Below, piece by piece: positions 46,003 to 54,126 of a stretch of 64,000 nucleotides of DNA. The position numbers and the translations under genes were made by a program. Position 1 is the stretch's first letter, and each line of letters starts with the position of its first letter. The stretch is from Streptomyces roseolilacinus (GTDB lineage Bacteria; Actinomycetota; Actinomycetes; Streptomycetales; Streptomycetaceae): assembly GCF_014649335.1 (NCBI RefSeq), contig NZ_BMSV01000003.1, forward strand, positions 124,001-188,000. Reading direction: 5' to 3'. The notes under the pieces were generated by a model. The model was not told the origin of the DNA, searched no databases, and saw only the letters and a list, made by a program, of their open reading frames with translations.

Positions 46003-46266
46003 GGAATCCCGACCGTGCCGCGGTCGGGGTTCCTGCCGCCCCCGGCGCCGTCGTCGCGGCCCGTGCGCCCCGATGGCGACGGCATCGGCGCGCCGGCCAT
46101 CGCCGGGCGCCCGCCGGCGCGACCGGATCGAATCCGCGCGGCCCCAGCGCGCCGCGCGGATTCGATCCGGTCCAGGGCGGTCCCGCCCTCCCGGCACACC
46201 CTTTCCGCGACCGCCGTGACACACGGGCGCCCGCCCGGCTCTCCGGCCGGGCGGGCGCCCGTGTGT
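46003..46266. terminator. Three consecutive strong hairpins between convergent genes
   Basis: Hairpin A: arms 46003-46015 and 46021-46033 (one G-T pair). Hairpin B: perfect 21-bp arms 46121-46141 and 46152-46172 with a ten-base loop. Hairpin C: perfect 21-bp arms 46219-46239 and 46246-46266 with a six-base loop. They separate the GH62 gene (+) from the TetR gene (-) and must act in both directions. Confidence 0.75.
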
Positions 46267-46503
46267 GCGGTGAGCGGGCCGCGTCCTTCCGGCGGCGCGT
46301 CACACGGAGCGCGTGGCGGCGAGCGGGCCGGTGGCGGTGGGCGTTCGGCCCGCGGACGTGTGTCCCGCGTGGTCCGCTCGGCCGGTTTCCCGCCGTGGAG
46401 CGGGTGGAGCGGGCGGCCGCGGACCTCGTCGAGCCCTTGCGCCCCGCGGGCCGCCGCCCGCCCGCGGACCCGGACCCTCGCCGTACGGCCGCGCGGGCGC
46501 CGG

Positions 46504-47088
46504 TCAGGGGGAGAGCACGGCGGCGAGCATCCGCCGGACGATCGGGGTCAGCTCGGCCGCGTCGGGCACCGGGCGGGTCGCGGCCGTCGCGCCGGCGAGC
46601 CGGTCGTACAGCAGGCCGTCGGTCCAGGCGACGAGCAGGTCCGCCGCCGACGCCGGATCCGGGGCGCCGAGCGCCGCCAGCAGGGTGGCTGCCCTGGACC
46701 GCGCGGCGAGACCGGCGGTCTGCAGGTCGGCGCGCAGCTCCGGGCGGCGGGTCGCCTCCAGGCTGAGTTCGAAGCGGGCGAGCTGGCGGTCCCGCTCCGC
46801 CGTCAGCCAGTGGTGCAGCAGGGAGGCCAGAGCCTCCGCGGCGGAGTCCGGATCCGGGCGCCCGTGCTCCGCTTCCCACCGGTCCACGTCGGCGACCGAC
46901 AGTTCGGCCAGGCGGAGGTAGCAGGCGCTGATGAGGGCGCTGCGCGTGCGGAAGTAGTACGACGTGCTGCCGGCCGGCAGCCCCGCCGCGGCGTCGACCG
47001 CGCGATGGGTCAGGCCGCGCAACCCGGCGGCGACCACGGTGCTGATGGCGGCGTCGGCGATCAGGTCTCGGCGATCAGGGAGGGACAC
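46504..47088 (-). CDS. TetR-family repressor
   Basis: 194 residues from GTG 47088. RDLIADAAISTVVAAGLRGL, THRAVDAAAGLPAGSTSYYF and RTRSALISACYLRLAEL form the TetR DNA-binding domain with the usual GSTSYYF recognition helix. The C-terminal ligand domain is unassigned. It is divergent from an FAD monooxygenase gene, and two CTCTACA-NN-TGTAGAG palindromes lie in the 86-base gap, so it most likely represses itself and that operon until a small-molecule ligand binds. Confidence 0.9.
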   Translation of the reverse strand: MSLPDRRDLIADAAISTVVAAGLRGLTHRAVDAAAGLPAGSTSYYFRTRSALISACYLRLAELSVADVDRWEAEHGRPDPDSAAEALASLLHHWLTAERDRQLARFELSLEATRRPELRADLQTAGLAARSRAATLLAALGAPDPASAADLLVAWTDGLLYDRLAGATAATRPVPDAAELTPIVRRMLAAVLSP

Positions 47089-47096
47089 CCCCCGAA

Positions 47097-47142
47097 CTCT
47101 ACAGGTGTAGAGTGCGGAACGTCGGCCTCTACACCTGTAGAG
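47097..47142. promoter_or_regulatory. Two TetR operators, CTCTACA-NN-TGTAGAG
   Basis: CTCTACAGGTGTAGAG (47097-47112) and CTCTACACCTGTAGAG (47127-47142) have identical 7-bp arms and reverse-complementary centres, with 30 bases between their starts (about three helical turns). They fill the gap between the TetR gene and the monooxygenase gene. Confidence 0.85.
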
Positions 47143-47174
47143 GCGACGTGCCGGCGAGTGAGGAGGCGGTCCAC

Positions 47175-48389
47175 ATGGGTGTTCGTCATGCTGTCGTGGC
47201 CGGAGGTGGAATCGGAGGCCTGACGGCGGCGGTGGCCCTGACCCGCCGCGGATGGCGCGTGACCGTGTGCGAACGGGCTCCCGCCCTCACGGGCACCGGC
47301 GCCGGCATCATGCTCGCCCCCAACGCGCTGCGCGCCCTGGAGTCGATCGGCCTGGGCCCCGAGACCTGGGCGGGTGACGCCCTGTCCGATCAGGTCGGGC
47401 TGCGCACCCCCGACGGCGCGTGGCTGAGCCGCCCCGACGGCGGCGCCCCGTCCACCCGCCACGGGCTCCCCCCGCGCGCCGTGCACCGCGGCTTCCTCAT
47501 CGAGACCCTCGCCGCCGCCCTGCCGCCGGACACCGTACGCCTCGGTGTGTCGGTGACCCGTGCGGACGACGCCGGGGACACGGTGGTCGCGCGTACGACG
47601 GCGGGCGACCTGCGTGCCGACGTCGTCGTGGCGGCCGACGGCATGCGCAGCGCGCTCCGCGGGCAGCTCTTCCCCCGGCACCCGGGGATCCGCCACGCCG
47701 GCGAGGCCGGATGGCGGGCGGTGTTGCCCGGCACCGGCCTGCCTCCCCAGCCGGCAGCCGAAACCTGGGGCGCGGGCGAGCGGTTCGGCGTCGTCCCCCT
47801 CGTCGACGGCAGGCTCTACGTCTATGCCACCGCCGTCACCGGCACCGGCCCCGCCGCGCGGCCGGCCGACCACCACGCGGAACTGACCCGGCGCTTCGGC
47901 GCCTGGCACGATCCGATACCCGCGCTGCTGGACCGGCTGAACCAGCAGAACCCCGACCCGGTCGCCATACTCCACCACGACTTCCATGAACTGGCCTCGC
48001 CGCTGCCCCGGTTGCACGCCGGCCGGGTGGCCCTGCTCGGTGACGCCGCCCACGCGATGACGCCCAACCTGGGCCAGGGCGGCTGCCAGGCCATCGAGGA
48101 CGCGGTGGTCGTGGCGCATCTCCTCGCCGGCGACGCCGACGTACCGGCCGCGCTCGCCGCTTACACGAAGGCCAGGCGGCGGCGAACCACCCGTATCAGC
48201 CGCCGCTCCCGACGCATGGGTGAACTCGCCCGGCTCTCCCACCCCCTTGCCGTGTCCCTCCGCGACCTCGCCATCCGGGCCACGCCCCAGGCGGTCGCGT
48301 CGAGGGCCCTGGACACGGTCCTCGGCTGGCAGCCCCCGTCCGGCTCCGCCCCCGTACACGCCCCCGCCGACGTCAAGGAGCAACGATGA
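47175..48389 (+). CDS. FAD-dependent aromatic hydroxylase-type monooxygenase (PHBH fold)
   Basis: 404 residues from ATG 47175, with AGGAGG eight bases upstream. VVAGGGIGGLTAAVALTRRG is the FAD dinucleotide site, DVVVAADGMRSALRGQLF the DG motif, and VALLGDAAHAMTPNLGQGG the GD motif with the PNLGQGGCQAIEDA active-site helix. Relatives hydroxylate aromatic acids or inactivate antibiotics such as tetracyclines and rifamycin. TetR control suggests an inducible role against a xenobiotic or in a catabolic step. Its stop overlaps the next ORF (ATGA). Confidence 0.9.
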   Translation: MGVRHAVVAGGGIGGLTAAVALTRRGWRVTVCERAPALTGTGAGIMLAPNALRALESIGLGPETWAGDALSDQVGLRTPDGAWLSRPDGGAPSTRHGLPPRAVHRGFLIETLAAALPPDTVRLGVSVTRADDAGDTVVARTTAGDLRADVVVAADGMRSALRGQLFPRHPGIRHAGEAGWRAVLPGTGLPPQPAAETWGAGERFGVVPLVDGRLYVYATAVTGTGPAARPADHHAELTRRFGAWHDPIPALLDRLNQQNPDPVAILHHDFHELASPLPRLHAGRVALLGDAAHAMTPNLGQGGCQAIEDAVVVAHLLAGDADVPAALAAYTKARRRRTTRISRRSRRMGELARLSHPLAVSLRDLAIRATPQAVASRALDTVLGWQPPSGSAPVHAPADVKEQR

Positions 48390-48871
48390 ACACCACCGCC
48401 ACCCCCCGCCCCCTCTCCCGGGCGGACTCCGTACGGCCCTTCACGATCGGCGCCTATGGCTTCGTCTTCCTGGGCACCGGCCACCTCGCCCTCTCCACCG
48501 TCGAGGCGCTGGCCACCCGGACCCCGGAGCGACGCGAACTCGACACGGCCATGCGGGAATCCACCTTCGCCCTGCTGGGTCTGGAACGCACGGTCCTCGA
48601 CCTCTTCAACGGCATGAGCATCGCCATGGCGTTCTTCGCCGTCACCTGCGGCCTGCTGATCCTCGCCGCCGTCCGGCACGCCCCCGCGCTCGTCCAGCGC
48701 CGCACCGCCTTCGGATGGACGGCCCTCGCGGTCTCCCTCGCCGTCCTGACGGTATCCGTCCTCCTGCTGCCCCCTCCGCCGATCATCGTCCTCACCGTCA
48801 CCAGCTGCGCCTTCGCCCTGTCGTTGCGCAGGGCGGCCGCCCCCTCCGCCCACGAGGCGGCGGTCGCGTGA
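48386..48871 (+). CDS. Four-helix membrane protein, unknown function
   Basis: 161 residues with four hydrophobic segments (about 22-42, 74-96, 110-128, 130-150). LDLFNGMSIAMAFFAVTCGL is the most distinctive stretch. It is coupled by ATGA to the monooxygenase and therefore belongs to the TetR-controlled operon. I do not recognise a named family; LIC-like small membrane proteins accompany such oxygenases. Confidence 0.8.
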   Translation: MNTTATPRPLSRADSVRPFTIGAYGFVFLGTGHLALSTVEALATRTPERRELDTAMRESTFALLGLERTVLDLFNGMSIAMAFFAVTCGLLILAAVRHAPALVQRRTAFGWTALAVSLAVLTVSVLLLPPPPIIVLTVTSCAFALSLRRAAAPSAHEAAVA

Positions 48872-49454
48872 CGCGGGCCGCCGCTCGGTGCAGCGCGGGG
48901 CCGACCACCCAGGTGGCGGCCCGCCCCCGGTGCCACCGGCCGCCGTGCTCCGCCTCCCCCCACGAGCCGTCGAGGAAGGGGCCGGGCCTGCGGCGGTAAC
49001 GGCAGGGCCTCGCGCCGGCGTCGCCGCGCACGCCATCGGCGGCACCGGACCGCGCCAGGCCCTGCGGTGCGCGGTCCACGGCGGTGAGGCCGGCGCGGAT
49101 GCCCGACTCGGCCGGTGGCTCGGTACCGAGACATCACCGGGAAGCCGGAAGGGGCGCGTCCTGTTTCCCGCCTGGCCGTGGTCGGACGTGTCCCAGGCCG
49201 CGGCCCCAACGGGCCTGGACCCGGGGAGCGGAGCGCGCCGCCGGGCCGTGCGGCCGGGCGCGCCTTCCGGAGCGAGGCGCCGGTGGCGGCCTACCCGTTC
49301 GGGAGGCCGGTACGGTGCCGGTGTGCAGGGCGGGCGCGGGGCTGCGGGCGGGGGAGTGGGGCCGGTGGTCCCTGTGCCGACGGACGTGGTGGGGGTCGCG
49401 GCGGTGCGGCCGGGGCGGTGGCGGTGGACCACCGGGAAGGGGAGCGGGGGACCG
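48872..49454. other. Intergenic region with a weak minus-strand coding scrap
   Basis: The minus strand near 48880-48990 reads RPGPFLDGSWGEAEHGGRWH, which looks protein-like but has no start and ends quickly. No gene is called. Confidence 0.35.
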
Positions 49455-49616
49455 ATGGACGGGAAGTGCCTCGGAGTCGTGGAGATCGCGGCGGGAGCGG
49501 TCCTGTCCTGCCTGTACTTCTTCGAAGTCATCGCCACGGTTCCCTACTCGATCGCGGCGGTGATGGTGGGGGGAGGACTCATCGTCTCCGGCGCACGGCG
49601 CATGCGGGCCGGCTGA
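49455..49616 (+). CDS. Small two-helix membrane protein, hypothetical
   Basis: 53 residues from ATG 49455, with GGAAGGGGAGCGG upstream. VVEIAAGAVLSCLYFFEVIA and SIAAVMVGGGLIVSGARRM form two hydrophobic segments with a short loop and a basic end. Codon choice (high GC3) is normal for the genome. No known family; it may be a membrane peptide or partner. Confidence 0.5.
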   Translation: MDGKCLGVVEIAAGAVLSCLYFFEVIATVPYSIAAVMVGGGLIVSGARRMRAG

Positions 49617-50502
49617 CCTCGCCCCGCGCGGCGGCCGGCAGGCCCCGGTCCTGAAGTGGCGTGCTCCCGGGCCGGGTCGGTGCTCTCGCGCCGCGGGACG
49701 GGTCGGCCGGGCGGCGGGGTGCGCGGCGGCTTCGGAGCCGCTCGTGCGCGGCGGTCCGGCCCGCTGTCCTGCCGGACGGTCCGGTCCGGGGTGGGGGAAA
49801 CGTCCGTCCCGGTGGCGCGTCGGTCGGGTGGTCCTGGTGTCGTGCGGCCCGGCGGTCGCGGGTCGTGCGGTGTGAGGGGGCCGCTCCGGGAGGCCCCCAC
49901 CCGGGCGGGGCCATGACGCGTACCACGGGATCCCGGCGAGGGGCCGGGCCGGCCGGCGGCGGGGCCGGTCCCGGCGTCGTGGTTCCGGTCCGGGGAGGCG
50001 GCCGGCGCGATCCGGAATCCGGTGCGGGAGGTGCCGGCGCCCGGTCGGTGAAAGGCGCGTGGCCGGCGAAAAGGGCAGCGGACGATACCGGCCGCGAGCC
50101 GGGGGACCGGGGGCGGGAAGAAGATCGAATTCCATAAGCGGAACATCGTGGCGGACGCCTTCGCGCCGCCTCCGGTCGCCCCCCTCGAACGATCAAGGAT
50201 GCTTTCCCGCGGCCGCGTCCCCGGCGGCCTCCGGACCCGATTCGCGGCGGGGTCGCGGCGGTGGTGTCAGCTTGATGACAAAGCATTGATCGCGGAGCGT
50301 GGTCATGTCTACCGTGACTGCGATGTTGAGACACGGCAGCTCGTGAAAGCGGATCGCGTGTAAGCGGGGGAAGCGTTTGCAGATTTTGCGTCGATGCCGG
50401 ATGGCAGGCCAGCAGAAATAACAGATCTCCTTCTGTTTAGCTCTACGGACAGTTGAACGCGTGGCGAATAGCGCCCGTTCAAGCATGGCGAGTTGGAGAA
50501 GC
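49617..50502. other. Intergenic/regulatory region upstream of the NRPS cluster
   Basis: No convincing gene. The part 50270-50500 is clearly more AT-rich than the rest of the window and ends in the start of the formyltransferase gene, as expected for a cluster promoter/operator region. A 13-codon ORF at 50305-50346 has no support. Confidence 0.5.
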
Positions 50503-51198
50503 GTGAACATCTATATTTCTGGGCGCGGCGCTTTTGCGGTACAGGTTGCGGAAGCTCTCGATGACGCCGGACACGTCATTCTGGGAGCCGCCTCTCCCTC
50601 GTTGCGCAAGGGGCGTACGGACGACAGTGACCCGATGTCGTGGGACCGCCTCCGGGCCTGGTCGTTCCCGCGGGACATCCCGTGGACGGAGGCGACCGAA
50701 CTCCGGGAGCACCACATACCCGAGAAGGTCGACATCATCGTCGCCGCGCATTCCCACGCCTTCATCGGACGCAGGACCAGGGCGAGGGCCAAGGTCGCCG
50801 TCATCGGCTACCACCCGAGCCTGCTGCCGCTGCACCGCGGCCGGGACGCCATCCGCTGGACCATCCGGGACGGCGACCGGGTGACCGGCGGCAGCGTCTA
50901 CCACCTGACCGAGCGCACGGACGGCGGCCCCATCGCGGCGCAGGAGCACGTGCTCGTACCGCCGGGGGCGACGGCCGAGAGCCTGTGGCGCGAGCAGCTC
51001 GCGCCGCTCGGCGTGCGGCTGCTGCTGCGCGTGGTGAACGACCTGGCCAACGACGTCCGCATCGAGGTGCCGCAGGACGAGAAGCTGGCCACGTGGGAGC
51101 CCTCCATGGACTCGGCCCCCCTGTACAAGCCCGAGCTGATCGCCCTGCCGGGCAACGTCGCCTCCACCGCCGACAAGTGGGCCCTCATCGAGCGGTGA
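50503..51198 (+). CDS. Formyltransferase (GART fold, Fmt/ArnA-like) of the NRPS cluster
   Basis: 231 residues from GTG 50503 with GGAG close upstream; start chosen because NIYISGRGAFAVQVAEALDD is the normal first strand. The formyl-folate signature is VIGYHPSLLPLHRGRDAIRW with catalytic H104, and D140 lies in TERTDGGPIAAQE. The usual catalytic Asn two residues before the His is Gly102 here. It would transfer formyl from N10-formyl-tetrahydrofolate to an amine or hydroxylamine of a building block or to the peptide N-terminus. First gene of a run of seven same-strand genes. Confidence 0.85.
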   Translation: MNIYISGRGAFAVQVAEALDDAGHVILGAASPSLRKGRTDDSDPMSWDRLRAWSFPRDIPWTEATELREHHIPEKVDIIVAAHSHAFIGRRTRARAKVAVIGYHPSLLPLHRGRDAIRWTIRDGDRVTGGSVYHLTERTDGGPIAAQEHVLVPPGATAESLWREQLAPLGVRLLLRVVNDLANDVRIEVPQDEKLATWEPSMDSAPLYKPELIALPGNVASTADKWALIER

Positions 51199-51255
51199 GC
51201 GGCCGGCGCCACCGGGTGCCCCCGACGACAACACCCGACAGGAGGTCTCTTCGAC

Positions 51256-52044
51256 ATGTCACCGGACCACAAACTCGTAACCGTCGACGTCCTGGACGAG
51301 CAGGTACTCCGCGATCTCTTCGAGCTCAAGTGCGTCGCCGTCCGTGTCCCCGAGTTCTACGACGCCACGTACTCCAAGTCCCTCGCCGACCTGCTGTACC
51401 AGGAGATCGACAGCTCCGCCGGCGCCGGAATCTACGAAAGCAACATCGACTCCTTCTGGAACGTCACCAAGGACGCCGAACGGCGTGAGCGCTACTTCAA
51501 CGTGGCCCTCCCCCTGCAGCGCCGGCTGCGCCGGCTGAGCGCGCCCCACCCGTCGCCCGTCGACCTGCTGCGGGTGGCCCTGGACGAGAATTGGCCCGGC
51601 GGTGCCACGCTCATGTCGATGGGCGGCCGCAAAATGCCGTTCGGCATCACCAGGCTGTGGCGCACCGGAAGTGAGGGACTGCCCCACCAGGATGTGCTGC
51701 ACCGGGAATTCGACGACCCGATGGCGCACGCCATGGTCGGCCAGCTCGGTGTGAACATCTACCTCGACACGGCGGACGAGGGCGGCGAACTGGAGACCTG
51801 GGACCACACCATTTCCGACGAGGAATACGCGGGTATGGCGGACCGGTATCCCGGAAGTTACGGATATCCGCGCGACATCCTCCCGGACGAGGCCGTGCTG
51901 ATCGCCCCCCAGCCCGGTGACCTCGTGCTCATCAACACCGCGTGCGTGCACGCCATCCGCAAGATAACCACCGGCCGCCGGATCACCGTGTCGGGCTTCG
52001 TCGGCAACCTCGGTCCGGACCTCCCCCTGCGCTGCTGGAGCTGA
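51256..52044 (+). CDS. Fe(II)/2-oxoglutarate-dependent oxygenase of the NRPS cluster
   Basis: 262 residues from ATG 51256 with AGGAGG upstream. The facial triad is H144 and D146 (EGLPHQDVLHREF) and H232 (INTACVHAIRK), with R241/R242 for 2OG. Asp at the middle position argues for hydroxylation rather than halogenation, where Gly or Ala is found. GELETWDHTISDEEY and the surrounding region resemble prolyl-hydroxylase-like 2OG enzymes that act on amino acids or carrier-bound residues. Likely modifies a precursor amino acid or the NRPS-bound chain. Confidence 0.82.
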   Translation: MSPDHKLVTVDVLDEQVLRDLFELKCVAVRVPEFYDATYSKSLADLLYQEIDSSAGAGIYESNIDSFWNVTKDAERRERYFNVALPLQRRLRRLSAPHPSPVDLLRVALDENWPGGATLMSMGGRKMPFGITRLWRTGSEGLPHQDVLHREFDDPMAHAMVGQLGVNIYLDTADEGGELETWDHTISDEEYAGMADRYPGSYGYPRDILPDEAVLIAPQPGDLVLINTACVHAIRKITTGRRITVSGFVGNLGPDLPLRCWS

Positions 52045-52046
52045 GC

Positions 52047-53147
52047 GTGACCCTCACTTCTTCCTCCCTCCCGAGCGAGATCGCCGACCGGCTGCGCGGC
52101 GTCGAGCTGCCCGAACCGCTGGGCTTCGGCCGCCTCATGGCACCGGTCATGTCCCTCGCCTACTACCGCGACGGCGCCTGGGAGACCCCCCGGCTCACCG
52201 GGCTCGACCCGCTCCAGCTGGCCCCGCACACCCAGGCGCTCCACTACGGCCAGGCCATCTTCGAGGGCATGAAGGCGTACCGGAACCTCGGAGACTCCCC
52301 CGCGGACGGCCCGTCGCTGCTGTTCCGCCCGTACGAGCACGCCCGCCGGTTCAACCGGTCGGCGGCGCGCCTGGGCATGCCCGAGCTCGACGAGCAGGTG
52401 TTCGTGCGGGCCCTGGAGGAGCTGGTCGCGGTCCTGGAGCCGCTGGTGCCCGGGCAGCAGGGCCAGTCCCTCTACCTGCGGCCGACCATGTTCGGCGCCA
52501 CCGCCGACCTCTCGGTCGTCCCGTCCACCGAGTTCTGCTTCCTGGTGCTGGCCACCCCGTCGGACGCGTTCTTCACCGCGCCCATCTCGGCGTGGATCGA
52601 GCGCCACTACAGCCGGGCCGGGGCCGGCGGCACCGGCTGCGTCAAGGCGGCCGGGAACTACGCGGCGAGCTTCGCCGCGGCCGCCCCGCTCCGCGAGAAC
52701 GGCTTCCAGCAGCTGCTCTGGCTGGACGCCGTGGAGCACACCTACCTCGAAGAGTTCACCGCGATGAACGTCTTCGTGCGGCGCGGCGAGACCCTGCTCA
52801 CCCCGCCCCTCTCGGACACCATCCTGGCCGGCATCACCCGCGACAGCCTGCTCCGGCTCGGCCCGTCCTTCGGCCTGCGGATGGAGGAGCGGCAGATCGA
52901 CGTCCACGAACTGACCGACGCCATCCAGGCCGGCGAGGACGTCGAGGTGTTCGGCTGCGGCACCGGCGCGGTCGTCGCGCCGGTCGAGCTGATCGGCGAC
53001 GAGACCGGGCTGCGCCTGCCGCTGCCCGCCCAGTCCACCGCGCTGGAACTGCGCAAGCGGCTGCTCGACATCCAGCACGGCATCACCCCGGCGCCCGAGG
53101 GCTGGCAGTGGCCCGTCGGCGCCCTCCCCGACGGCCCACAGGCGTAA
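52047..53147 (+). CDS. ilvE: Branched-chain amino acid aminotransferase (class IV, BCAT)
   Basis: 366 residues from GTG 52047 with GGAG six bases upstream, two bases after the oxygenase stop. LHYGQAIFEGMKAYRN, RPTMFGATADLSVVPSTEFC, the PLP lysine in GGTGCVKAAGNYAAS and EHTYLEEFTAMNVFV are BCAT marks. It interconverts branched-chain 2-oxo acids and amino acids. Placement in a biosynthetic operon suggests supply of a non-standard hydrophobic amino acid or a keto-acid partner, rather than primary metabolism. Confidence 0.9.
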   Translation: MTLTSSSLPSEIADRLRGVELPEPLGFGRLMAPVMSLAYYRDGAWETPRLTGLDPLQLAPHTQALHYGQAIFEGMKAYRNLGDSPADGPSLLFRPYEHARRFNRSAARLGMPELDEQVFVRALEELVAVLEPLVPGQQGQSLYLRPTMFGATADLSVVPSTEFCFLVLATPSDAFFTAPISAWIERHYSRAGAGGTGCVKAAGNYAASFAAAAPLRENGFQQLLWLDAVEHTYLEEFTAMNVFVRRGETLLTPPLSDTILAGITRDSLLRLGPSFGLRMEERQIDVHELTDAIQAGEDVEVFGCGTGAVVAPVELIGDETGLRLPLPAQSTALELRKRLLDIQHGITPAPEGWQWPVGALPDGPQA

Positions 53148-53160
53148 GGCGCGGATACCG

Positions 53161-53391
53161 ATGAGTCAGACGACCAGCGAGCACACGAACGAGACCGGCG
53201 ACGGTGTCCTGTACGTCGTCGTCACCAACCACGAGGAGCAGTACTCCGTCTGGCCGGCCTACCGCGAGGTCCCGCCGGGCTGGCAGGCCCGCACTCCGCC
53301 GACCGGCCACCAGACCTGCCTGGAGTACATCAGGGAGCACTGGGTCGACATGCGCCCCCTGAGCCTGCGGGAGCGGGAGCGCCGCTCGTGA
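53161..53391 (+). CDS. MbtH-like protein
   Basis: 76 residues from ATG 53161. NHEEQYSVWPAYREVPPGWQ is the NxExQxSxWP signature and YIREHWVDMRPLSLRERER the C-terminal one. MbtH proteins bind and activate NRPS adenylation domains. Its stop overlaps the thioesterase GTG. It should chaperone the A domains of the following synthetases. Confidence 0.95.
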   Translation: MSQTTSEHTNETGDGVLYVVVTNHEEQYSVWPAYREVPPGWQARTPPTGHQTCLEYIREHWVDMRPLSLRERERRS

Positions 53392-54092
53392 TCCTGTTCT
53401 GCGTCCCGTTCGCGGGAGGCGGTACCGAGGCGTTCGCCGGTTGGCGGGAGGAACTCGCGCCGGTGGCCGACGTGCGGGTCGCGGAGCTCCCGGGCCGCGG
53501 CACGCGGATGGGCCGGCCGCTGATCGAGGACATGCCGACGCTCGTCGCCGACCTGGAGGAGCAGTGCGAGGACCTGTCGCAGGGTCCCTTCGCCCTGCTC
53601 GGCTACAGCTTCGGCTCGTACGTGGCGTACGCGCTGACGCTGCGCCTGGCCGACCGCGGCCGGACCCCCCGCCGGCTCTTCGTCGGCGGGTCCCGGGCGC
53701 CCTTCCTGCCGCCGCGTGACCCGGCCCGTCACCTGATGACGGACGCGAGGCTCATCGCGGAGCTGCGGGAGATGAACGGCACCGCCCCGGAGGTGCTCGC
53801 CAGCGCGGAGCTGATGGCGATGTACCTGCCGATCCTCCGCGCCGACTTCAAGGTCGTCGAGACCTTCCCGCCCACCCGGGAGCCGGTGCCCTGCCCGCTG
53901 ACCGTGTTCGGAGCGAGCCGCGACGCCTTCGTCCCGACCGGTGACCTGTCCGCCTGGTCCCGGCTCGGCGACGACGGCACCGAGGTGCGCGTCTACGACG
54001 GAGACCACTTCGTCATCCGCTCCGAGCGATCCCGAATCTGCCGTGCGGTGCGCGCGGACCTCACGCTCGACGCACTGAACGCGGCGTCCTGA
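53388..54092 (+). CDS. Type II thioesterase
   Basis: 234 residues from GTG 53388 (GTGA overlap with MbtH). LFCVPFAGGGTEAFAGWREE, LGYSFGSYVAYALTLRLA (G-x-S-x-G nucleophile), FGASRDAFVPTGDL (Asp) and YDGDHFVIRSERS (His) complete the alpha/beta hydrolase triad. It removes stalled or mis-primed groups from carrier domains of the assembly line. Confidence 0.92.
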   Translation: MILFCVPFAGGGTEAFAGWREELAPVADVRVAELPGRGTRMGRPLIEDMPTLVADLEEQCEDLSQGPFALLGYSFGSYVAYALTLRLADRGRTPRRLFVGGSRAPFLPPRDPARHLMTDARLIAELREMNGTAPEVLASAELMAMYLPILRADFKVVETFPPTREPVPCPLTVFGASRDAFVPTGDLSAWSRLGDDGTEVRVYDGDHFVIRSERSRICRAVRADLTLDALNAAS

Positions 54093-54126
54093 CCCTGACG
54101 AAGCCGGCCACCGAGGACGCCCAGCG

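Noticed and set aside
49617..50300. Arg/Gly-rich ORFs on both strands
   Set aside because: Amino acid composition is that of random high-GC DNA; no start signals.
50305..50346. A 13-codon ORF (MSTVTAMLRHGSS) before the NRPS cluster
   Set aside because: It lacks a regulatory codon pattern and adjacent RNA structures; not enough to call a leader.
51256..52044. The 2OG oxygenase as a halogenase
   Set aside because: The facial triad keeps Asp (H144-x-D146), whereas non-haem Fe halogenases have Gly or Ala there.
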